Origin: Candidatus Omnitrophota bacterium | GTDB lineage: Bacteria > Hinthialibacterota > Hinthialibacteria > JAKQFZ01 | Direction: 5' to 3' | Length of the DNA stretch: 8,778 nucleotides | NCBI GenBank assembly: GCA_029558215.1 | Contig: JAKQFZ010001001.1 | Coordinates: 1 to 8,778, forward strand | Part shown: one piece after another, positions 1 to 5,854 of the stretch | Position numbering within the stretch: position 1 is the stretch's first letter | How the letters are laid out: each line of letters begins with the position of its first letter | Notes under the pieces: generated by a model | The model's database searches: none | Seen by the model: only the letters and a program-made list of their open reading frames with translations | What the model was told of the DNA's origin: nothing | Translations under genes and position numbers: made by a program

Positions 1-3
1 GAG

Positions 4-1464
4 ATGAAGCGTAGTCGCGGTCTGGTTTTCTGGTGGATGGTTTTGAGTCTTCTGGTCTGTCTTGCGGTGGGAACGTACACACGGCTGTCCGCATTTGCCC
101 AAATTGACCAGGAGCTTCGAGAGTATGACGTGCTTCTGGACGTTCTGAATACAGTCTCCAGAGACTACGTGGATCCGGAGCAGGCGCGCAAGGACAAGCT
201 GCTTCAAGGCGCTATTCAGGGCATGATGAACACGCTTGATCCCTACAGCGTGTTTCTGCCTCCAAAAGATAAGGAAGACCTTGATATCCAGACCAAGGGC
301 AAATTCATGGGCGTCGGCATTCGCATCACCATTCTGAATGGATGGCTGACTGTCGAGTCTCCGATTCCGAACAGCCCGGCGTTTCGAATGGGCATCTTAA
401 GCGGGGACAAGATCATCCGCATCAATGGCAAGAGCACCCGAGGCCTGACCGCTGAAGACGCGGTCAAAGTCCTGCGTGGTCCCAAGGGGACTCGTGTGAA
501 AGTAACGATTCTTCGCAAAGACGCCCCCAGCCCGATGGATTTTTCCATCACCCGAGATGAAATTCGAATTCCTACGCTGGAACACAGTATGATGCCTGCA
601 GGCATCGGTTATATTCGCCTTTATGAATTTCGCGAAGACGCTTCAAGCCTGATTGACGCCGCAGTGCAGGACTTGGAGAGCCAAGGCATGAAAGCGGTTG
701 TTCTCGATCTGCGATTTAACACCGGAGGCCTGCTGGACGAGGCAGTTAAGGTGGCTGGTAAGTTTCTCGACGAAGGGCTGACCATCGTTGTGACTCGAAC
801 GCGCAACCCGCAGGATGAGACGGTCTACCGTAATGCGGTCACTCCGATCCAGCCCTATCCCATGGTTCTGCTGGTCAACCAGGTTTCGGCAAGTGCCTCT
901 GAAATTGTTGCCGGAGCGCTTCAGGATCACGGTCGCGCTGTTATTGTCGGCCCTGCCGGATCCCATACCTACGGCAAAGGTTCTGTCCAAAGCATTATCG
1001 AGATGAAGTTCGGCAATGCACTCAAACTGACCACGGCGAAGTACTTTACTCCCAACAATCGTTCCATCGCCGATGAGGGAATCATTCCGGATATTGGCGT
1101 GGATATAACTGAAGAGCAACAGCGTCTGGTGATGACCAAGGATCTTATCGGTAAGATTCCTGAGTCGGCAACGGCAGAGTTAAGCGGTCTCGCTTTCGGC
1201 GGCAAGAAAGACTCGCTCGAAGCGCTTGAATCCGGTATGCCTTCGGACGAGGAAAAGGAGAAACGCCTGCAACAGATGCTGGAGAATTCGGAGTCAGAAG
1301 CACCGACAGAAAGCGAAGACACAGACGTGATCACCGCGGAAGAAGTCTTTGTTGAAAAAGAGCAGACCCCTGCCGACAAATCCAACGTGACTTACGATTT
1401 GGAATTGATGGAAGCTCTTCGCATTCTGCGAGCAGGAATGCTCTTCTCCAGACAGGAAGGCTGA
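4..1464 (+). CDS. S41 family C-terminal processing peptidase (CtpA/Prc type) with PDZ domain
   Basis: This is a serine endopeptidase of the S41 family, which trims or degrades envelope proteins from their C-termini in the periplasm. An N-terminal hydrophobic segment (about residues 8-28) ends near Ala-Phe-Ala and should act as a signal peptide or anchor. A PDZ domain spans about 100-175 (from FMGVGIRI to VKVTILRKD) and the protease core about 195-370. The SASASE motif places the catalytic Ser at 297. Lys325 and Gln329 lie in YGKGSVQ and complete the Ser-Lys-Gln set. The loop before the lysine (VGPAGSHTYGKG) is about three residues longer than the usual VGxxxFGKG form. The C-terminal tail (about 400-455) is acidic and low in complexity, followed by a short helix-like end. 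The full length of 486 residues is normal for the family. The ATG lies three bases from the window edge, so the ribosome binding site is not visible and an earlier start cannot be excluded. The stop is TGA followed directly by TAG. CtpA, CtpB and Prc cannot be told apart here, so no symbol is given. Confidence 0.95.
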   Translation: MKRSRGLVFWWMVLSLLVCLAVGTYTRLSAFAQIDQELREYDVLLDVLNTVSRDYVDPEQARKDKLLQGAIQGMMNTLDPYSVFLPPKDKEDLDIQTKGKFMGVGIRITILNGWLTVESPIPNSPAFRMGILSGDKIIRINGKSTRGLTAEDAVKVLRGPKGTRVKVTILRKDAPSPMDFSITRDEIRIPTLEHSMMPAGIGYIRLYEFREDASSLIDAAVQDLESQGMKAVVLDLRFNTGGLLDEAVKVAGKFLDEGLTIVVTRTRNPQDETVYRNAVTPIQPYPMVLLVNQVSASASEIVAGALQDHGRAVIVGPAGSHTYGKGSVQSIIEMKFGNALKLTTAKYFTPNNRSIADEGIIPDIGVDITEEQQRLVMTKDLIGKIPESATAELSGLAFGGKKDSLEALESGMPSDEEKEKRLQQMLENSESEAPTESEDTDVITAEEVFVEKEQTPADKSNVTYDLELMEALRILRAGMLFSRQEG

Positions 1465-1501
1465 TAGGTGGCAGCAAATCAGAGTGCGATGCACCCGTCG
1501 A

Positions 1502-1530
1502 GGCGGCGGACATACTGACGGCGGCGGACA
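1502..1530 (+). repeat. 11-base direct repeat GGCGGCGGACA, 18-base period
   Basis: The sequence GGCGGCGGACA occurs at 1502-1512 and again at 1520-1530. The starts are 18 bases apart, close to two helical turns, so the copies would lie roughly on one face of the DNA. This spacing could suit a regulator binding site. No function can be assigned, and chance similarity in a GC-rich patch is possible. Confidence 0.45.
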
Positions 1531-1539
1531 GTCTAAACT

Positions 1540-1558
1540 CTTTTCGCCAGGCGAGAAG
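1540..1558 (+). repeat. 8-bp hairpin in the leader
   Basis: CTTTTCGC (1540-1547) can pair with GCGAGAAG (1551-1558), including one G-U pair, around the loop CAG. No T-tract follows on the + strand, so it is not a standard intrinsic terminator. It could be an RNA stem in the leader of the sel operon or part of a weak terminator for the protease gene. Confidence 0.4.
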
Positions 1559-1601
1559 CGGATAGGGAAGAGCGGGATGGAGTTTTCAGACAGAGATCCG
1601 G

Positions 1602-1630
1602 CTGAGTGGGGAAGCTGCTCAGGGACACTC
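1602..1630 (+). repeat. Two alternative 5-bp stems upstream of the small gene
   Basis: CTGAG (1602-1606) can pair with CTCAG (1618-1622), or GAGTG (1604-1608) can pair with CACTC (1626-1630). The two stems share bases and exclude each other, ending 31 bases before the ribosome binding site of the next gene. Stems this short arise easily by chance, so this is recorded as a structure only, not as a proven switch. Confidence 0.25.
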
Positions 1631-1674
1631 CGCACTTCCACAATCAAACCTCCCATTGAAGAGGAGAATCGCCC

Positions 1675-1929
1675 ATGAGGCGTCTGTTTGTTGGTGTGTG
1701 TGTCATCTGCCTGAGCTTGGCCGCAATAGGCTATTCCTTCAGCAGGCAGTTCGAGATATACGAAGAAGATCTCACCCAAGGGGAGTTTGCCTTCTTTGAA
1801 GGCGTTTCCGAACGAATTCTGGTCTCAGATGCAACGTTTGGAGGCGTCTTCATTTCCGAGAAGACGGGACGCTTCATCAGCACCTACGATCGCAGTCAGC
1901 CTCGTGGTCGCGAGGCATGCCCGACTTGA
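1675..1929 (+). CDS. Small exported or membrane-anchored protein; possible C-terminal selenoprotein
   Basis: I do not recognise this 84-residue protein. The start is well supported by GAGGAG at 1661-1666, eight bases before the ATG. Codon use looks coding throughout. Residues 4-22 are hydrophobic after two arginines, so a signal peptide or single anchor is likely, and the rest would sit outside the cytoplasm. The mature part is rich in acidic and aromatic residues and ends GREACPT. The stop is TGA (1927-1929), followed in frame by GCA AAG TAG. If UGA were read as selenocysteine, the protein would be 87 residues and end Cys82-Pro-Thr-Sec85-Ala-Lys, a CxxU redox motif, with the true stop at 1936-1938. 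The gene heads the run of genes leading into selA, selD and selB, and a hairpin begins 12 to 16 bases after the UGA. The gene is probably real. The read-through is a hypothesis: C-terminal Sec is known in other proteins, but this family's conservation cannot be checked here. Confidence 0.7.
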   Translation: MRRLFVGVCVICLSLAAIGYSFSRQFEIYEEDLTQGEFAFFEGVSERILVSDATFGGVFISEKTGRFISTYDRSQPRGREACPT

Positions 1930-1967
1930 GCAAAGTAGCTGACTGAGACCATGGGAGTCTCCATAGT
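1927..1967 (+). promoter_or_regulatory. Candidate bacterial SECIS-like hairpin just after UGA
   Basis: GAGAC (1945-1949) pairs with GTCTC (1957-1961) around the loop CATGGGA. ACT (1942-1944) can extend the stem with AGT (1965-1967) across a three-base bulge. The loop begins 20 bases after the UGA at 1927-1929, within the known range for bacterial SECIS elements. Against this, known elements usually carry a G in the first two loop positions, whereas here the G's are at positions 4-6. An alternative four-pair stem (GACT 1941-1944 with AGTC 1956-1959) does give a loop starting with G, but it is weak and lies at the near limit of distance. The hairpin could also be an ordinary intergenic structure. 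Confidence 0.35.
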
Positions 1968-1983
1968 AAGAATCGGATTCCTT
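1968..1983 (+). repeat. Near-perfect palindrome before the polyferredoxin gene
   Basis: AAGAATCGGATTCCTT reads GAATC-G-GATTC at its core, and AAG/CTT flank it with one unpaired base. It lies between the SECIS-like hairpin and the ribosome binding site of the next gene. It could be an operator half-site pair or a short RNA stem. No regulator is suggested by the sequence. Confidence 0.3.
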
Positions 1984-2017
1984 GATCTCCACATTTTGAA
2001 AGGAGCATCGCGACAAG

Positions 2018-2872
2018 GTGTATCGCAGAAGGCTCTCCCAGTTGTTCTTTGCAGTCTTCCTTAACTTTCCACTGTTGGGGCAATGGAAGAGTCTTTGTGT
2101 TCCAATTCTGAACTGTCATTCGTGTCCTTGGGCGGCGTTTGCCTGCCCCGTTGGTGTCATCGGGCATCTGGTCAGTTGGAGTGTGTTTCCTTTTCTCGCC
2201 CTGGGGACGATTCTCCTTCTGGGTGCTCTGTTCGGTCGCCTGCTGTGCGGATGGGTTTGTCCTTTTGGGTTTCTTCAGGATCTGCTGCACAAGGTCCCCA
2301 TTCGGAAGATTCATCTGCCCCGAAGACTGAGCCTGCTCAAATATGTGGTACTTGTCGTCATGGTCGTTGTCGTTCCACTTCTGATCGGCGTCGAGAGCAA
2401 CGCTTTCTTTTGTTCCCTTTGTCCCGCGGCAACGATCCAGGCCGTGGTGCCTTGGGGACTGATGGGTGGCAAGAACCTCATCGAGATCGTTGCTGGAACC
2501 TGGATACGTTTTGTGGTGCTGGCGATCATAGTGCTCTTGGCAATGACATCGCGTCGGAGCTTTTGCCGCTTCCTGTGTCCGATCGGAGCGTTCCTTGCAT
2601 TGTGCAATCGTTTTTCAGTCTTTAGTCTTCGTTACGCTCAGAATGATTGCCCGCGCTGCAAACGCTGCCTCAAGGACTGTCCGATGGATGTGCAGATTGA
2701 AGACTTTGAGAGAAAAGGACAGACCACGGTGGTCACGGCACCATCAGAGTGTATCCTCTGTCTTAACTGCACAAAGAACTGTCACAAATCCAGTCTCCGA
2801 TGGACTCTCTGGAATCTCTTCCCGAAGGTGAAGGATCACGCATCTGTCAAGGAGAGCGAAAACCATGTCTGA
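2018..2872 (+). CDS. Membrane polyferredoxin, NapH/NosR-like 4Fe-4S protein
   Basis: This is an integral membrane iron-sulfur protein that probably passes electrons between the quinone pool or a cytoplasmic donor and a partner. The GTG start is chosen because AAAGGAG (1999-2005) lies 12 bases upstream and no better in-frame start is seen. Hydrophobic stretches lie near residues 8-22, 50-75, 108-125 and 163-178. Family-typical cysteine motifs flank them: CHSCPWAAFACP (33-44), CGWVCPFG (77-84), CSLCP (132-136) and CRFLCPIGA (183-191). Two 4Fe-4S motifs follow: Cys211, 214, 217, 221 (CPRCKRCLKDCP) and Cys245, 248, 251, 255 (CILCLNCTKNCH). The second lacks the usual proline after the last cysteine. 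At 284 residues it resembles NapH-type proteins. The end overlaps selA by eight bases, so it is very likely co-transcribed and coupled with the Sec genes. Its partner could be the small upstream exported protein, but this is inference from position only. The substrate is unknown. Confidence 0.9.
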   Translation: MYRRRLSQLFFAVFLNFPLLGQWKSLCVPILNCHSCPWAAFACPVGVIGHLVSWSVFPFLALGTILLLGALFGRLLCGWVCPFGFLQDLLHKVPIRKIHLPRRLSLLKYVVLVVMVVVVPLLIGVESNAFFCSLCPAATIQAVVPWGLMGGKNLIEIVAGTWIRFVVLAIIVLLAMTSRRSFCRFLCPIGAFLALCNRFSVFSLRYAQNDCPRCKRCLKDCPMDVQIEDFERKGQTTVVTAPSECILCLNCTKNCHKSSLRWTLWNLFPKVKDHASVKESENHV

Positions 2873-4238
2873 TTCAAGACGATTTCTGCCTTCCGTGGAC
2901 AAGATTCTTCTTCGGCTTCAGTCTTTCGAGTCATCTGAAGCCATTCCGCATTGTCGTATGGTTGAAACGACTCGCGCTGTCTTGGACGAGTACAGAGCCC
3001 CGCTACGGGGGAAAGACGCACCATCGCTGGATGAGGTTGCACAGCAGGTTTGGGAAATGCTGCAACAGGAGGCACGTCAGAAACTGCACAAAGTCGTGAA
3101 CGCAACGGGAATCGTGCTGCATACCGGTCTTGGCAGAGCGGTTCTTCCACGAGAGGCAATGGTCGCTGTCGCCGATCTGGATGGGTGCTGCAATGTTCAG
3201 CTTGATCTTGAGACAGGCCAGAGAGGGCGTCGGGATGCAGCCATTGAGGAGTTGCTCAAGACGCTCACTGGCGCAGAGGCAGCAACCGTGGTGAACAACA
3301 ACGCCGGTGCAACTCTTTTGGTGCTCGCTGCGTTGTGCCGTCATCGAGAAGTAGTCGTTTCCCGTGGGCAGCTGATCGAGATTGGTGGTTCTTTCAGACT
3401 CCCTGATGTCATCCGCGAAAGCGGCGCGAAGATGATCGAGGTGGGCACTACCAACAAAACACATCTTCGAGACTATGCCTCAGCGATTACCGATCAGACG
3501 GCCGTGCTGCTTCATGTCAACCCCAGCAACTACCGCATTGTGGGCTTTGCACAGCAGGTTTCGACAGCGGATCTGGTCAGTCTGAAGGAAACATATCCAG
3601 ATCTGCTGGTTGTAGACGATCTCGGATGTGGTGCCTTGATAAACCTCGAACAGTATGGACTACCCCATGAGGCAACCGTTCAGGAAAGCCTCAAGGCGGG
3701 AGCGGATGTCGCACTGTTTAGCGGTGATAAACTCATCGGAGGCGCTCAGTCTGGAATCATCGTCGGTTCAAAAAAGTGCATTGATCTCATTCGGAAGCAT
3801 CCTCTTGCGCGTGCACTTCGTGTGGGGAAGTTCACCATCGCCGCGTTGGAAGCGACACTCAGGCTGTTTCTTGATCCGACCACACTTTTGGATCGAAATC
3901 CGACACTACGGATGCTGACCATTTCCCTGGAGAGACTTCAGGAGAGGGCATCACAACTGGCGAAACGATTGGCGCCGCTTCTCTCTGCAACAGTCGTCAA
4001 AGGTTTTGCCCTGTGCGGTGGGGGTGCGCTGCCGACCGTTGCGCTCGACACTTTCCTGGTCGCGATTCACAAGGAAGGCATGAGCGCCGATGAACTGGCG
4101 CGCAAACTCCGTATGGGAGAGCCCTGCGTCGTCACACGGGTAGAGTCCGATCAAGTTCTCATAGACACACGAACGCTACTTGATGGGGAAGATGAATTGG
4201 TGGAAACAGCGGTCAGAAATCTGGGGACTACAAGATGA
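2865..4238 (+). CDS. selA: L-seryl-tRNA(Sec) selenium transferase
   Basis: SelA is a PLP enzyme that converts seryl-tRNA(Sec) to selenocysteyl-tRNA(Sec) using selenophosphate from SelD, in the cytoplasm. The family typically forms a decamer. The 457 residues match the usual length (E. coli about 463). Diagnostic motifs are the N-terminal VVNATGIVLHTGLGRA near 77-92, NNNAGATLLVLAAL, RGQLIEIGGSFRLPDV, EVGTTNKT and DDLGCGAL. The PLP lysine is Lys289 in FSGDKLIGGAQSG. The N-terminal helical part (about 1-75), which binds tRNA in the family, is present. The ATG has AAGGAG at 2849-2854, ten bases upstream. It overlaps the polyferredoxin stop by eight bases, and its own stop overlaps the selD start (ATGA), so expression is tied to both neighbours. 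No catalytic residue is missing and no frameshift is seen. The assignment is secure. Confidence 0.98.
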   Translation: MSDSRRFLPSVDKILLRLQSFESSEAIPHCRMVETTRAVLDEYRAPLRGKDAPSLDEVAQQVWEMLQQEARQKLHKVVNATGIVLHTGLGRAVLPREAMVAVADLDGCCNVQLDLETGQRGRRDAAIEELLKTLTGAEAATVVNNNAGATLLVLAALCRHREVVVSRGQLIEIGGSFRLPDVIRESGAKMIEVGTTNKTHLRDYASAITDQTAVLLHVNPSNYRIVGFAQQVSTADLVSLKETYPDLLVVDDLGCGALINLEQYGLPHEATVQESLKAGADVALFSGDKLIGGAQSGIIVGSKKCIDLIRKHPLARALRVGKFTIAALEATLRLFLDPTTLLDRNPTLRMLTISLERLQERASQLAKRLAPLLSATVVKGFALCGGGALPTVALDTFLVAIHKEGMSADELARKLRMGEPCVVTRVESDQVLIDTRTLLDGEDELVETAVRNLGTTR

Positions 4239-5854
4239 GATTTCCTGAAAAACGCAGACTCATTATGAAGCGCTCCATGGCACTGGGGCACTGCGTGTGC
4301 AATCCCAGGAAGCCCTGTCCTTGCGACACACTCATTCAGCATGACCTGTGTCCCTGTGCGGGTGAAAGACCCGACCCACCGAAGGGAACAGTGAAACTCA
4401 CCCGATTTGTGCGCAAAGCAGGATGTGCGTCGAAGATAAGTCGAGCCGATCTCAAGCGCGTTCTGAAAGATCTTCCAATCTATGAAGACCCAGATGTTCT
4501 GATCGGCATCCCCGCGGGAGATGACGCTGGCGTCTATCGAATCGAGGGCGGTCACAATCTCGTCCAAACCGTAGATGTTTTCTCGCCCGTTGTGGATGAT
4601 CCATTTCTCTTCGGTCAGATCAGCGCTGCCAACTCCGTCAGTGACATCTACGCCATGGGGGGACGTCCCATCTGTGCATTGTCCATCATCGGGTTCCCGA
4701 TCGAGGAACTCCCACATGAGATCATGAGGGAGATTCTTCGCGGTGGGATCGAGAAGATGCGCGAAGCGTCGGTGAGTGTTATCGGCGGACACAGCATCAA
4801 CGATGAGGAGATCAAATGCGGCTTTGCCGTGACGGGATTGGTCAAAGGAACGGGCAGCATCACCAACAGCGACGCTCGCGAAGGCGACTGGATCGTACTG
4901 ACCAAACCCATCGGAACAGGACTCATCTCATTTGCTGCTCAAATTGGTTTGGCGTCCGACGAGGCGACCGCTCTGATCGGTCAGTCCATGGCTGAGTTAA
5001 ACAGAGATGCTGCCGAGCTGATGATTCGATTTCACGCTGATGCCTGCACCGATGTTACGGGCTTCAGTCTCATTGGACATCTCTCCGAAATGGCTTTCTC
5101 CAGCGGGCTGACTGCACAGGTTCAACTGGCTTTGGTGCCGGCGTTTGCAGAATCTTTGGGATGTCTTCGCTCGGAGATCATCCCAGGCGCAACGGAACGA
5201 AACAAGGAGTCCTTCTCCGAGTGGGTTCAGGTGCTCGGAACGGGAGAACCCGTGCTTGTGGACTTGCTGTACGATGCCCAGACTTCAGGAGGACTCCTGG
5301 TTGCCCTTCCGCCGGACAGAGCGCCACGGTACATTGAAGAGATGCAAACTCGCGGACATTGCTTCACAAGTAAGATCGGTGAATTCCTCAAGTCAGAGGA
5401 TTGTCGTGTACGCGTTGTTTTGGGCGAGCCAACGAATCTGGCAGGAATCTGTCAGTTGAGGGAGCGCCCGCAACCGGTGGCTGAACAAAGTTGCTGTGCA
5501 GAGGAATTTTCCTGCTGTGCCGAGCCAGAAGTGCGGCCAGTTGAGAGAAGAGTGGAGAATGTGGAGGTACCCATGTCCGGTCAGGAGAAGAAGACATCCG
5601 AGTCCTTCAAAGAGTTCATGAAATCTGTGAACGCTCCAGGCAGCGTTGACGCTCGAACGAAGCGTTTGCTTGCCATTGCCCTGTCCATCTCAGAACGTTG
5701 TGGCCCTTGCCTGCGAATGCATTTGAGCACTGCGCTTCAGGAAGGAATCACTGCGGCCGAGATTGAGGAGGTTGCCTGGGTTGTCATCTCGTTCTGTGGT
5801 ACGCCTGCGAAGATGTTCTACGAGGAAATCAAGAAGCAGTTGGAGATCGGCTGA
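4235..5854 (+). CDS. selD: Selenide, water dikinase with Cys-rich N-terminus and fused AhpD/CMD-like domain
   Basis: SelD makes selenophosphate from selenide and ATP, feeding SelA. The core (about residues 52-408) is standard: KAGCASKIS holds the catalytic Cys64 and Lys67 (E. coli Cys17 and Lys20), followed by GIPAGDDAGVY, DVFSPVVDD, AANSVSDIYAMGG, IGGHSI and TDVTGFSLIGH. The catalytic residue is Cys, not Sec. Two additions are unusual. Residues 1-50 carry three CxC motifs (Cys20/22, 28/30, 39/41), which could bind metal or handle selenium. After the core, a linker has two Cys-Cys pairs (420-421, 427-428). It leads to an AhpD/carboxymuconolactone-decarboxylase-like domain (about 447-539) with CGPC at 489-492 and His496, a typical thiol-redox site. 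At 539 residues it is far longer than ordinary SelD (about 350). The start at 4235 overlaps the selA stop (ATGA), with GGGG at 4223-4226. A start at Met11 (4265) is possible. The core assignment is secure. The roles of the extra parts are inferred. Confidence 0.96.
   Translation: MRFPEKRRLIMKRSMALGHCVCNPRKPCPCDTLIQHDLCPCAGERPDPPKGTVKLTRFVRKAGCASKISRADLKRVLKDLPIYEDPDVLIGIPAGDDAGVYRIEGGHNLVQTVDVFSPVVDDPFLFGQISAANSVSDIYAMGGRPICALSIIGFPIEELPHEIMREILRGGIEKMREASVSVIGGHSINDEEIKCGFAVTGLVKGTGSITNSDAREGDWIVLTKPIGTGLISFAAQIGLASDEATALIGQSMAELNRDAAELMIRFHADACTDVTGFSLIGHLSEMAFSSGLTAQVQLALVPAFAESLGCLRSEIIPGATERNKESFSEWVQVLGTGEPVLVDLLYDAQTSGGLLVALPPDRAPRYIEEMQTRGHCFTSKIGEFLKSEDCRVRVVLGEPTNLAGICQLRERPQPVAEQSCCAEEFSCCAEPEVRPVERRVENVEVPMSGQEKKTSESFKEFMKSVNAPGSVDARTKRLLAIALSISERCGPCLRMHLSTALQEGITAAEIEEVAWVVISFCGTPAKMFYEEIKKQLEIG
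5563..5575 (+). promoter_or_regulatory. Internal ribosome binding site and ATG for the AhpD-like domain
   Basis: GGAGG (5563-5567) lies five bases before an in-frame ATG (5573) inside selD, at codon 447, exactly where the AhpD/CMD-like domain begins. This is a stronger site than the one for selD itself. It could allow the 93-residue domain (5573-5854) to be made alone, or it could be the remnant of a formerly separate gene whose upstream stop was lost. Actual use is not shown by sequence. Confidence 0.5.

Larger units (their letters stand above)
1465..1674 (+). other. Non-coding leader upstream of the small gene and the sel operon
   Basis: No convincing gene is seen in these 210 bases. The stretch holds an 11-base direct repeat (1502-1512 and 1520-1530), an 8-bp hairpin (1540-1558) and mutually exclusive 5-bp hairpins around 1602-1630. 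None is followed by a T-run, so no intrinsic terminator for the protease gene is evident. I found no good sigma-70 promoter. A promoter for the downstream operon is expected here by position only. I looked for a tRNA(Sec) gene and found no T-loop (GTTCRA) sequence. Confidence 0.5.

Noticed and set aside
1462..1467. TGA at the end of the protease gene as a Sec codon
   Set aside because: TAG follows at once, there is no nearby Cys to form a redox motif, and the family normally ends in this region.
1550..1660. tRNA(Sec)-like run starting GGAAG and ending CTTCC
   Set aside because: No GTTCRA T-loop, no proper anticodon stem around TCA and no long variable arm could be formed.
1484..1678. 64-codon open frame whose stop overlaps the start of the small gene (ATGA)
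   Set aside because: No ribosome binding site, low-complexity Gly/Arg-rich start and no recognisable motif. The overlap is likely chance, and hairpins and repeats cover the stretch.
3037..3561. 15-base direct repeat TTGCACAGCAGGTTT at 3037-3051 and 3547-3561
   Set aside because: Both copies encode Ala-Gln-Gln-Val within selA in the same frame, so it is best explained as a coding coincidence.
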